Assembly: GCA_963742955.1 (NCBI GenBank)
Contig: CAVUOA010000008.1
Location: forward strand, 1,922,001-1,986,000
Source: CAVUOA01 sp963742955
Lineage (GTDB): Bacteria > Bacteroidota > Ignavibacteria > Tepidaquicellales > OLB5
Direction: 5' to 3'
DNA length: 64,000 nt
How positions within the stretch are numbered: the first letter of the stretch is position 1; each line of letters begins with the position of its first letter. Shown here piece after piece: positions 15,579 to 25,531 of the stretch. The position numbers and the translations under genes were made by a program. The notes under the pieces are model-generated. The model did no database searches and had not been told where the DNA came from. It was given only the letters and a program-made list of their open reading frames with translations.

Positions 15579-16739
15579 TTGGGAAAAAATAAGAAAATAC
15601 TGTTATATGTGCTGATTTTTACTGTTCTTGGCGCCGGCGCCTTGTTTGGTGGTTTCTATTTTAAGAGCTTTGAGAAAATCAATGCTCAGACTACTGAATC
15701 ATCAGATTTTAAAGATATCCAAAATCCGGTTGATACCGGAAGCAACCCAGGACTTCAAAAAATTGTGTTCAGAATTAACAGCGCAAGCGATATTGATAAA
15801 GACGTCGAAGACTACCTGCGGAATCTTTACCCTATTATCTCCGATAAGGCAATTGAAGAAATTGAATCAACCAAGTGGATAAACAAGTTTCTTTTAAATG
15901 ACTCGCTGGGTATTGTTGATTTCTACGCTAACTTCTACGTTCCCAAATATTACCTCGAAGAGCACCCCAAAATCCTGTGGGAGCTTAATATCCCCGCATT
16001 TGAATCTCACATATACCAGATTTACAACGGTGATACAATCTTAATAGACACATGGCCTAACGTGCTTGGTAAACCGAGCACAAAGACCTATACCGGTCAT
16101 TACGAGGCATTCCGACTGCGCAACTGGCCGTTCTGGAAAGACCCGGAATCTGCAGATTCTGTAAGACCAACTCCGCCCGGACCCGGCAACCCGCTGGGGT
16201 TATTTGTTGTTCATTATGATGAGAACTCGCTGCGCTATTTCCACGGCACAAACAAAAATTATCTGCTGAAGAATGAATACCGCGCTCTTTCGCATGGATG
16301 CGTCAGGAACCTCAACGAGAACATTGAAAAAATGAAGGAGTTCATTGTTAAAAAAGTTGTGGTGAGTGAAGACCTCACAGGCTGGCTCGGAAGCAAAAGG
16401 TCAATGACATTCGAAATGAAGGATGAAGATAAATTTCCTGTTAGGATAATTTACAAGACATTCGATATAAATCATGACGATTACGGCGATTATATAATTT
16501 TCTATAAAGATGTTTATAATTACGCAGGAGGAGCAAGACTCAGCAAGTACGATGACCCTGATTTGATTACGTTTACATCACTCGATAATATTTTAGCTGA
16601 TTTTAAATTAAGGCATTCCGCATTAAATATCCCTGATGAAAAAATAATACCAATTATCAACAACCTGCTTTCAAGCCACGAGGATTACCAAAAATATTAT
16701 TTTGGTGACCTTGTGAAAGAGCAGACCCAAAACAATTAG
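15579..16739 (+). CDS. L,D-transpeptidase (YkuD domain) membrane-anchored protein
   Basis: 386 aa. An N-terminal uncleaved anchor or signal (KILLYVLIFTVLGAGALFGGFYF) is followed by a periplasmic region and a YkuD catalytic domain at about 130-265. The active-site motif is SHGCVRN with nucleophile Cys241 and His239, and the upstream YFHGTN supplies the second conserved His. Such enzymes form 3-3 peptidoglycan cross-links or attach lipoproteins to peptidoglycan. The C-terminal 120 residues are an extra domain of unknown role. The start is TTG at 15579 preceded by AAGAGG, a plausible ribosome site. Confidence 0.88.
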   Translation: MGKNKKILLYVLIFTVLGAGALFGGFYFKSFEKINAQTTESSDFKDIQNPVDTGSNPGLQKIVFRINSASDIDKDVEDYLRNLYPIISDKAIEEIESTKWINKFLLNDSLGIVDFYANFYVPKYYLEEHPKILWELNIPAFESHIYQIYNGDTILIDTWPNVLGKPSTKTYTGHYEAFRLRNWPFWKDPESADSVRPTPPGPGNPLGLFVVHYDENSLRYFHGTNKNYLLKNEYRALSHGCVRNLNENIEKMKEFIVKKVVVSEDLTGWLGSKRSMTFEMKDEDKFPVRIIYKTFDINHDDYGDYIIFYKDVYNYAGGARLSKYDDPDLITFTSLDNILADFKLRHSALNIPDEKIIPIINNLLSSHEDYQKYYFGDLVKEQTQNN

Positions 16740-16802
16740 AAGCTGCCCGAATTGATGTATGCGTTGTCTTCAGTGTGAAGGCGGCTGGAATAAGAAAAGG
16801 GG

Positions 16803-19800
16803 ATGATTATCAAATCCATCCGGTATTATATAAAGCCTCAAACGCTGTACATAGGGCTGATAGCTGCGTTTATTATTTTATATCCCCGCTGCACTGTTTA
16901 TTCACAGATTAAAGACGATATTAATTTCAAAAAGTATTTCGATAGCTTTTACTCAGAACGATTCAGCCATATCGCTCCCCGATAAATTCATAATCGAAAA
17001 TACCGTAACTCTTTACGCCGATTCCGTTAAAGTTTCACCGGATAATTATAAAATTGATTACCGCTACGGGAAGATTTTTCTCACCCGCGCATATTTAACA
17101 GGATTGTTTTCGAAGCCGGATGTTAAGAATGTTTCTTTTATTGTTACTTACCGCAATCTGCCGTTTAATATACCCGATGAATATTCGAAATTCGAAGTGC
17201 TTACAAGACTGGATACATTGAAGAAAGACACGGTAAAAGTAGCCGAAGTAAAAGAAGATTTTATGGAAGATATATTCGCCGGAACCAATCTTGAAAAATC
17301 CGGCAGTATTTTCCGCGGATTTACAGTTGGGAATAACCGTGACCTTACATTAAATTCCGGTTTCCGCCTGCAGATGACAGGCAAGCTTGCGAAAGATATC
17401 GATATAGTTGCGGCGCTGACGGATGAAAATACACCCATTCAGCCCGAAGGTAACACACAGAAGTTACAGGAAATTGATAAAGTTTTCGTAGAACTCAGAA
17501 CCCCCAACGTAACCACAACTCTTGGTGATATTGACGTGGATTTCACAAACCTAGAATTTTTCAAGTTCTCGCGCAAAGTGCAGGGCGCCAAAGGATTTGC
17601 TTCGCTCGATAAATCGAACCTGTTTATATCCGCGGCGCTCTCACGGGGGCAGTTTAACTCCAATACATTTACCGGCTCCGACGGTGTGCAGGGTCCTTAC
17701 AAGCTTGTAGGCACTAACAACGAAGTAAATATAATTGTTATAGCAGGAAGTGAAAAAGTTTACCTTGACGGAATCCGCATGACAAGAGGCGAGAATAATG
17801 ATTATACAATCGATTACTCAAACGGACAGCTTACATTTACCAATAAGCGGCTTATAACTAACGCATCCCGTATAACAATCGATTTTGAATATTCCGATAA
17901 GAAATACTCGCGCAGTCTGCTAGTGGGTCAGGCGAATACCTCCGTTTTTAATGACCGGCTGAAGCTTTCATTTTCTTACTTAAGAGAAACGGATGATAAA
18001 AATAAACCGATTGATTTTACCCTGTCCGATTCTGATAAAACTATCATATCCAATGCAGGGGATAATAAATTAAAGGCATCTAAATCAGGTGTTGTTTTTG
18101 TGGGGCTTGATACTCTAACACATAAAGGCGCAGGACAGTATGTAAAATCAGATACTACAATTGGCGGCTCGCATTTCACGTTTTACAAATATGCGCCGGG
18201 AAATGACAGCGCGCTTTACCAGGTTACGTTTTCATTTGTCGGAGCCGGGAAAGGTGACTATATCAGCCTAAGCACAACCGCATACCAGTTTGCCGGAATA
18301 GGGCTAGGGAGCTACCTCCCGATTGTGTTTTTACCTTTGCCTGTTTCGTACCAGCAGGGAGATATGAACGTTGCGCTGAAAATATCCAAGCACTTAGCAT
18401 TCAATGTTGAAGGGGCGCTGAGTGATTATGACAGGAACCTGTATTCCGGTCTTGATGACAGGGGCAACCAGGGGGTTGCCGTGAATTCATCGCTTGTGTT
18501 CAGAAATGATAATTTTATGCTGGGTAAATCTAATCTTGGAAAATTGCAGTTTACTGTGAACCAGAAATTTATTAACAAGCTCTATAATTCATTAGACCGG
18601 CTTAATCCCGTTGAATATAACCGTGTGTGGGATATACAGGACAGCTCGCAGCAGACAGAAAACACTACCGAGGCGCAGCTAAACTTTGAGCCGAAGAAAT
18701 TTTTGCTGTTTAACGCTTCAGGCGGAAGAATAAAAAGAGGTGATTATTTTAATTCTGTCAGGGGCTCTTTTGATGTAAATTTTCAGGGTGACAGCCTGCG
18801 GCTTCCTGCAGTTCAATACGCTGCCGATTATATACGAAGCGAAGATAACTCAATTGACTATAACGGCAAGTGGCTGCGCCAGAACGGAACACTGGATTAT
18901 AAAATCAGGACAAAGGATAATAAATTCGGGACAATGAATTTAATATTCAATCTTAACGGTGAAGATAAGCAAACAAATTCACTCACCTATGATACATCAA
19001 GCACGGGCAGCTTCAGGTATTACGAAATGAAGCCTGAGCTTAGGCTGCTTGATTTGTTTCATATGGATTTCAGCTACCAATTTGATTACCGCTTTGATGA
19101 TGTGTTTGAAAACGGCGCGTTTACAAGGCAGGCAAACTCATTAACCCATACATATTCTTTCCGTGTTAAAGATTTGAATTTTTTAGCATCAAATGTTGAC
19201 GTTGTGTTCTACGATAAAAAATATACGGGTGAGTTTTTATCAAAAGGTTTTTCCGATAACCGCACCGTGCTTGTAACATCACAAAATAATTTATGGTTTT
19301 TTAACAGGGGCCTGCAATCCAACTTCTTCTACAAAATATCCAGTGAGCGCACTGCAAAATCACAGGTGGTTTTTGAAAAAGTTGCGGTGGGACAGGGCAA
19401 TTACAAATATCTCGGCGATTTAAACGGAAACGGGATTCAGGATGAAAACGAATTTGAGTTAGTAAACTATGACGGCGATTATATCAGACTTGTTCTGCAG
19501 ACTGACCAGTCTTATCCGACTACCGATTTGCAGGCATCATCGGGTATTAACATCGACCCGTCGAAAATATTTCAGCTGAAATCGGAGGGAACACTAAAAG
19601 AAATTGTCAATAACGTTACATTTGATACATACCTGAATGTAAGCGAAAAAAGCAAAGACCCTATACAAAAACATATATATTTGTTAAAATTCAGCACTTT
19701 TTTGAATGACCAGAACACAATAGCCGGTTCAAATTCTCTTCAGCAGGATGTTAACCTGTTTCAGAACAACCAGTATTTTGGTGTGAGGTTGAGGTTTATA

Positions 19801-20370
19801 CAGAGAAAAGGCTTTAATCAATATTATTCCGGCAGCGAGAGGTTATTGGGTGTTGAGCGTTCGTTAAGATTACGGCTTTCCTTTACGAGTGACCTTACTT
19901 TAATAACGGACTATGTGAGTGAAACGGACCGCAATCTTGCGCCTCAGCTTACTATACGAAACTGGAACATAGGCACTAAAAGCATTGCCTCAGAGCTTAC
20001 TTATGTGCCGATAAGAAATATTGAAACGGGTTTTCGTGTTGAGCTGAAGCACGCAAATGATTTTTATCCCATTATCGCTACCGGAGCGGATGTAAACAAA
20101 CAGGTTCTTAAATTTGCTTATTCACTTGAAGCCAAAGGTAAATTAAGAGTTGAGGTGGAAAGAGATGAAGCTATATTAAGTTCAAACCCTATATTTCTGC
20201 CTTATGATTTGACAAAAGGTATAACGGTAGGAAAAAGTTTTTTATGGACAATCAGCCTTGATTACCGCATAACAAATTTTATACAGGCAACATTAAATTA
20301 TTTCGGCAGGGCAGAGGGGAATTCAAAAGTAATTCATACCGGCACTGCGGAATTAAGGGCATATTTTTAA
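16803..20370 (+). CDS. Giant outer-membrane protein, SprA-like (one frameshift)
   Basis: About 1,190 aa when joined: codons from 16803 carry a signal anchor, and the frame shifts by one base in the TTTT run at 16947-16950. Removing one T gives a continuous ...FDSFTQNDSAISLPDKF... reading into the long ORF. After an N-terminal beta domain comes a stretch RGFTVGNNRDLTLNSGFRL...LPIQPEGNTQ-like (here IQPEGNTQKLQEIDKVFVEL near 220) that recalls SprA/Sov, the T9SS outer-membrane translocon. The remaining 900 residues are amphipathic strands typical of a very large barrel. It is roughly half the length of SprA, so it may be a related barrel rather than the translocon itself. Neighbours give no further clue. 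Confidence 0.65.
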
Positions 20371-20385
20371 TAAGATTAAAAGTAT

Positions 20386-20988
20386 ATGAGAAAACTTACA
20401 CACGAAGAAGTCGGTAATAAACGAATATCGTTAGAAGAATCCAAAACCATTAAGCGTAACCCAATATATGTTATGTGTGATAATATACGAAGCATATACA
20501 ATGTGGGTTCGGTGTTCAGGACATCTGATGCTGCATTGATAGAAAAACTTTACTTGACAGGCTTCACTCCGCACCCGCCGCGTCCCGAAATAGAAAAAGT
20601 TGCGCTCGGCTCAACAGGCAGCGTGCCGTGGGAATATATTGAAAATCCCGTTGATGCAGTAAAAATGCTTAAATCAAATGGAATTAAAATCGCCTGCCTC
20701 GAAATTGCTGAAAACAGCAGGATGTATGATGATTTGAATAAAGATGATTTCCCCGTTTGTTTGATACTGGGTAATGAGCTTACAGGTGTTTCAAATGAAT
20801 TAATTGAGCTGTCGGATTTCTCAGTTGAGATTCCCCAGTACGGGTTTAAGCACTCGATGAATGTTGCAGTAGCTTACGGTATTGCAGTGTTTGAAATGGT
20901 TAGAGCGGTGAAGGGAAGTATGTATTTTTGGGTTAACCGGATTCCCGCTTTCGCGTCTGCCTGCAGGGGAATGACAATGGTAATTTAA
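20386..20988 (+). CDS. SpoU/TrmH-family RNA 2'-O-methyltransferase
   Basis: 200-aa SPOUT methyltransferase. Motif 1 is NPIYVMCDNIRSIYNVGSVFRTSDA (about 25-49), motif 2 LILGNELTGVS (about 126-136), and motif 3 IPQYGFKHSMNVAVAYGIAVFEMVR (about 149-173); together these form the knotted SAM-binding site. It would methylate a ribose in tRNA or 23S rRNA. The family normally ends about here. The last 22 or so residues (FWVNRIPAFASACRG...) are encoded by a REP-like palindrome at 20939-20975, so the natural stop has been lost or the tail is repeat-derived. It converges on and overlaps the end of the amidohydrolase gene. Confidence 0.88.
   Translation: MRKLTHEEVGNKRISLEESKTIKRNPIYVMCDNIRSIYNVGSVFRTSDAALIEKLYLTGFTPHPPRPEIEKVALGSTGSVPWEYIENPVDAVKMLKSNGIKIACLEIAENSRMYDDLNKDDFPVCLILGNELTGVSNELIELSDFSVEIPQYGFKHSMNVAVAYGIAVFEMVRAVKGSMYFWVNRIPAFASACRGMTMVI
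20939..20975. repeat. REP-like element with 12-bp internal insertion
   Basis: GGATTCCCGCTTTCGCG and GGAATGAC are contiguous in other copies (for example 56110-56134). Here they are separated by TCTGCCTGCAGG, half of the mini-palindrome. The element lies inside the 3' end of the TrmH reading frame. Confidence 0.8.
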
Positions 20989-22575
20989 CTGCGGTAAACT
21001 TCTTCGCCGTTGAAATACGTGCATTCTACTTTTGCTTCATGAATTTTATCTTCATTCCATTTCGAATAAATCATCTTTCATTACTATAAAATCAGCAAAT
21101 TTTCCCTGTTCAATTGTACCCGATTTATCTTCATTAAAGCTTGCATATGCATTATTAATTGTATATGCTTTAACGGAATCATTCAGGCTGATTTTATATT
21201 CGGGCAGAAATACTTCACGTTCTGTTTTTCTTGTTACTGCAAGTTCGATGTTCTCAAACGGGTTTATCTCAACAATAGGGAAATCGGTTCCGAAAACCAC
21301 TGTTACGCCTTTATCCATTAATGCTTTATAATTATGTGTCCGTTTTACAATTTTGTCGGGCAGTTTTTCTTTCACTATCCTGATATCATATTTCATATGC
21401 AGCGGCTGCGCCGAAACAATTACGTTTAGTTTTTTAAACCTGTTAAAATCCGCTTCATCAATATGCTGGGCATGTTCTATTCTGAATCTTCTGTCCCTCG
21501 AGCCGTTTTCTTTAACAAGCATTTCGGCTATACCGAGCACCTCTGAAACCGCTTTATCGCCGATTGCGTGTATAATAATCTGTTTTCCTGCCTTGTCAAT
21601 TTCCTTTGCCATTTCATAAATTTTTCCGCTTTCAGCAATTTCGGTTTTATAACCGTTGGAGATTTTACCCTTTGTAGTTCTAGTTTAAATAGTCCTGTTT
21701 CAGAGCCAAGCGACCCGTCATAAAAGCCCTTAAAACCTTTGATTTCCAGCAAGTCTTTCGGAATTTCTGTTGATTTCATTTTCGTATTTTTCGAGGTTTG
21801 CAAATTCATCAAACGGCAGATATGAGTTAATTCTGATATTAAGCTTATTTTGTTCATAAAGCTTTTTGTAAACCTCAAAATTAGCAGGGTTGGTAATATC
21901 AGATACAGAAGTAATTCCGTACGAATGGAGCGCCTCTATCATTTGTTCAACTGCGCCTGTTTTTTCTTCTAGGGTGGGGGAGGGAATACTTTCGAAAATA
22001 AAATTTGTAGCCCGCTCTTTCAGTATTCCCGAAGGCTTGTCTTCGGAATCGCGGGGAATTTCATCATGTGAAAAAACTCTCAGTTGTTTCTCCAGGCCTG
22101 CGGCTTTTATTGCAGCAGAATTACAGACGCCCGAATGATAATCGTAATTGGCTATGTAAAGAGGCTTTCCCGATGCAATTGAATCCAGATAATATTTTAT
22201 GATTCTTTTATCATAGTCTTTGAACACAGAATAGATATCAAGATTACCGCCTATAAGCCATTCTTTTTCAGGATGTTTTTTAATATAATCCTGAACTGTT
22301 GATTTCAGTTCACCTGTAGATTTTACGTCTGAGCAGTCGATTCTTGTCATCATTAAAGAACCGTAAACAAGATGCAAATGGCCGTCTGTAAATGCCGGAA
22401 GAACCAGTTTTGAGTTAAGGTTTATTTTGTTCTTGTAATTCTTATCAGCGGTGTGTTTACCTGCAAAATCAATAGTATTCCCTGAAACTCCAATGCTGCC
22501 TGCATGAATGCCGTCAGGATTCCAAATTTTGCAGTTGGTAAAGAGTGTTTTAAGATTTGAACTGATCGTTGACAA
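20985..22575 (-). CDS. YtcJ-like amidohydrolase (frameshifted, otherwise full length)
   Basis: Joined on the minus strand this spans about 530 codons, the usual length of the Amidohydrolase_3/YtcJ family. The N-terminal part has LPAFTDGHLHLVYGS (metal-binding His-x-His). The middle has KGFYDGSLGSETGLF, equivalent to the family DGSLGSRTA. The C-terminal part has IIHAIGDKAV, RIEHAQHI, and FGTDFPIVEINP. Metal ligands therefore all survive. Frame changes are needed near 21775, between 21620 and 21720, and near 21060. After the last, the frame reads WNEDKIHEAKVECTYFNGEEV to a stop at 20985. Substrate unknown. Survival of every motif argues for sequencing errors, not decay. Confidence 0.8.
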
Positions 22576-22587
22576 AGCCGGAATAGC

Positions 22588-23587
22588 TTAATGTTCGGTC
22601 TTAAGGTCTCTTGTCATCAGCATTTCTGTTGCTTTATGAGGATTCTTGGCAGCAAACAGAACTTTATGCACCTGTTCCGTTATCGGGAGGTCAACTTTGA
22701 GCTTTTGAGCGAGCTCATGTGTTGACTTAGTAGTAGCAACTCCTTCGGCAACCATTTTCATTTCTTCAAGCACTGTCTTTCAGCTTTCTGCCTTTGCCGA
22801 CCTCTTCCCCTACAAACCTGTTTCGTGAGAGCTTGCTTTCGCAGGTTACAATAAGGTCGCCCATACCCGAGAGCCCGAAGAAAGTATGTTCGTGCGCTCC
22901 CAGCTTCATGCCGAGCCGCGTGATTTCTTTTAAACCGCGGGTCATAATTGCTGCTTTGGTATTATCGCCGAATCCCGCGCCGTCCGAGATTCCGGCGGCG
23001 ATTGCAATTACGTTCTTTAAAGCGCCGCCAAGCTCCACACCGGTTACATCAGCGCTTCTGTATACCCTGAAGTACCTGTTGGAAAATACACGCTGAACCA
23101 TTGCTGCGTTTGAAATATCCTCAGAGCTGGCAACTACTGCTGTAGGTATCTTCCTGGATACCTCTTCTGCATGAGAAGGACCAGAAAGCACAACAATATT
23201 TTTTTTCTTGATTTTTTTAAAAACATCAAGGAATATTTTTGAAACAGTTAACAGCGTTTCGTTTTCAATTCCTTTTGATACACTGAGTATTATGCGGTTA
23301 GTGAGGTCAATATGCCTGATGTTTGATATAACGTGTCTTATATACTGTGTTGGTGTTGCAACAACAATAATATCCTTTTTGTAAACGGCTATATCGATGT
23401 CATTGGAAATTTTTATCTGCCTGGGGATTTTTACTTTCGGAAGGTAATAGAAATTTTCCCTGTATTCGTCAAGAGTATGGGCATATTCTTTGTCATATTC
23501 CCAAATCGTGACATTGTGCTTATTGCTGCTCAAAAGGATACCGAGGGCTGTTCCCCAGCCCCCGGCTCCAAGTACACTTATATTCAT
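22588..23587 (-). CDS. gpsA: Glycerol-3-phosphate dehydrogenase [NAD(P)+] (one frameshift)
   Basis: About 332 aa joined. The N-terminal Rossmann motif is SVLGAGGWGTALGILL; later come KGIENETL, VVLSGPSHAEEV, LGGALKNVIAIAAGISDGAGFGDNTKAAIMTRGLKE and LSGMGDLIVTC. It makes sn-glycerol-3-phosphate for phospholipids and pairs functionally with plsY and plsX in this window. The frame breaks near 22768, where GACAGTGCTTGAAG probably has one extra base. Beyond it the C-terminus (VLEEMKMVAEGVATTKS...) continues in the next frame to 22588. Such an essential gene is unlikely to be dead. Confidence 0.93.
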
Positions 23588-23661
23588 ACTTTTCTATAAT
23601 TATTTATCTAAGCCTAATTTATCAATATTTCACAAAATATGAAATACATCATTATAATCTG

Positions 23662-25146
23662 TTATCTCTTTGCAAGAGATATGGCTTTCTTGAGCACCCA
23701 GTCTTTATGCAAAACATATCTGGTTTTTGCAACCGATTGATGCAGGCTGTTAATGTTTATTTTCTCGTCTCCTTTTTGGAAATGCACCAGCTTCAGCATA
23801 AACTTTATAAAATTATCATGCGATGCTCTTACTTCCTGAGTCATTTTTCTGTGATGGAACAGATAGTTTTTGTACCTGTCTATCATATAATGCATAGCAT
23901 CTATATTACCCAGATGATGGGTTACCTGTATTTGCAGTCCTCTTGCCTCTACTTCATAAATGAAGTCATCCATTTTTATTTTATTCAGTAAATCGGAAGC
24001 TTCTTTGTATTTGCCTTTTTCAAAGTTTATTATCGCAAGACTATATGCAGTTAAATCTTTCCTGAAATCAGGATGCACTTTGTTCTTAAAGCCGTTAACA
24101 AAGCCTTCAAGCCATGGGAGCTTTTTAAGCTTTAAAGCCGTGTTGAAAATATCTGTATATACGTTTACCCTGATATTTCCTTTGAAGTCACCGGGATAGA
24201 ACGAATTCTTTAATATCAGGTCATAGAGTTTAAACAGTTCATTTTCGTACTTAACAGGATTTTTCTTCAGGTCGATTTTCATCTTGCAGTAGTCAATGAG
24301 TCTTCCGTAAAAATATTTGTTTTCTGCAGGGCTGAGCTTCTTTGAATATTTTGTTACACTGCTGAACAAATCGGCATAATTGCTGTCTTTGCCGAAGTTC
24401 ATAAATGTATTGAGCAGCTTGAGATAAAGGTCTGCAATAAAACCGTTTTCAGGTGAATTCTTTTTTACATATGAGACAAGCTTATCAATATTAAAGAGCT
24501 TTAAGAAGTCTTTAACGTATTGTTCTTTTCCTTTTGATTTATATGATACAGCCGTACTATAAAGAGTTTCGTTATGTTTAAGAAATTCTGCTATAAAATA
24601 GTTAACAAGGTTAACAATCGAAGTTTTAAACATATCGGCGTCTTTTGCATAGGTATGGTTATCCATTATTCCGTATGCAAGGTCAAAATAGAACTTATCC
24701 GAGTTCAATTTAAACCTGGTCATCGTGTTTGTTATATCGGTGTAACGCTTCTGACCCATAGCGATTTCAGAGTTTTCAAGATTAATTGCATACAGCGTGT
24801 TGAGTTCTCTGTTCCAGAACTCTTCTCTCTGGAAAACATTTGACTCTGCCGGATTTCTGTCTATGTTAAGCTGTCTCAAGTACTTTTCTGCAATTATCTG
24901 GAGGTCGTACAGAAGGTTTCTTATAGTGGAATCGTTAAACGCTTTATCATAAGAAAGTTTTTTATAGATGTACAGTTTTGTTATCTTCTTGTTGTTGTAG
25001 TAAGGGTGGAATTTCCGAAGTATATTAAACAGTTTAATAATCTTCGGACTTTTGTTAAAGTAAGCGGAATTTAAAAATTTTCCGAACCGCTTCTTCTCAT
25101 GGTCTGAAAAAGTTTTCAGAATTTCTAAGAGTTCGTGTTTAAGCAT
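23662..25146 (-). CDS. Helical-repeat protein of unknown function, paralogue A
   Basis: 494 aa, almost wholly alpha-helical and TPR-like, with no signal peptide. The N-terminus (LLEILKTFSDHEKKRFGKFLNSAYFNKSPKIIKLFNIL) matches the next gene's product and a widespread but uncharacterised Bacteroidota type (LK.F...E...F.KFL.S.YFN). Conserved middle words are SEIAELFI/ENGFIADLYL-like, and a late FEKGKYKEASDLLNKIKMDDFIYEVE corresponds to FDTGNFEHSLSYLSGVKFDTFVFKFD in the paralogue. The gene follows a lone small ORF and is separated from gpsA by 74 bases. Role unknown; protein-protein scaffolding is a guess. Confidence 0.7.
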   Translation of the reverse strand: MLKHELLEILKTFSDHEKKRFGKFLNSAYFNKSPKIIKLFNILRKFHPYYNNKKITKLYIYKKLSYDKAFNDSTIRNLLYDLQIIAEKYLRQLNIDRNPAESNVFQREEFWNRELNTLYAINLENSEIAMGQKRYTDITNTMTRFKLNSDKFYFDLAYGIMDNHTYAKDADMFKTSIVNLVNYFIAEFLKHNETLYSTAVSYKSKGKEQYVKDFLKLFNIDKLVSYVKKNSPENGFIADLYLKLLNTFMNFGKDSNYADLFSSVTKYSKKLSPAENKYFYGRLIDYCKMKIDLKKNPVKYENELFKLYDLILKNSFYPGDFKGNIRVNVYTDIFNTALKLKKLPWLEGFVNGFKNKVHPDFRKDLTAYSLAIINFEKGKYKEASDLLNKIKMDDFIYEVEARGLQIQVTHHLGNIDAMHYMIDRYKNYLFHHRKMTQEVRASHDNFIKFMLKLVHFQKGDEKININSLHQSVAKTRYVLHKDWVLKKAISLAKR

Positions 25147-25157
25147 TTTTTTGGTTT

Positions 25158-25340
25158 TTAAAGTTTGACAATGGAAATTGACGACACATTTTTTTTGTTG
25201 GAAGATCTCACTGCAATATAATACTTTTTAGCTCCACAGTCAACAGTTTTAGGCTGTTTTAGTTGCATTTTTCTCACAGCTGAGCCGTGTTTATGGAACT
25301 TCTTCTGTATGGTTATTTTCTTAATAATGAAGTTTTTCAT
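25158..25340 (-). CDS. Possible small basic protein
   Basis: 60 codons, lysine-rich (MKNFIIKKITIQKKFHKHGS...), lying between the two helical-repeat paralogues on the same strand and ending 11 bases before paralogue A starts. No family is recognised and no clear ribosome site is seen; it may be chance. Confidence 0.25.
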   Translation of the reverse strand: MKNFIIKKITIQKKFHKHGSAVRKMQLKQPKTVDCGAKKYYIAVRSSNKKNVSSISIVKL

Positions 25341-25531
25341 AGAATAGTCTTTTTAAAATTAATTGTTTATGCAGTGTACTGGCGGGGTATGACGCAAATA
25401 AAACATGTAAACTAAATCGTCCGGAGCAGTATTGAACTTAACTTTAAACTTTGCAGGGAAAAAAATAAATGAAATTTTTAAGGTTTTTAAGAAATATTTT
25501 CGGTTTGACTGCAAATAGTGTCATAAACCGG

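Noticed and set aside
21961..21990. CCCCCACCCT stretch in the amidohydrolase as a repeat insert
   Set aside because: It encodes a normal-looking SPTLEEK helix start and lacks a palindromic partner.
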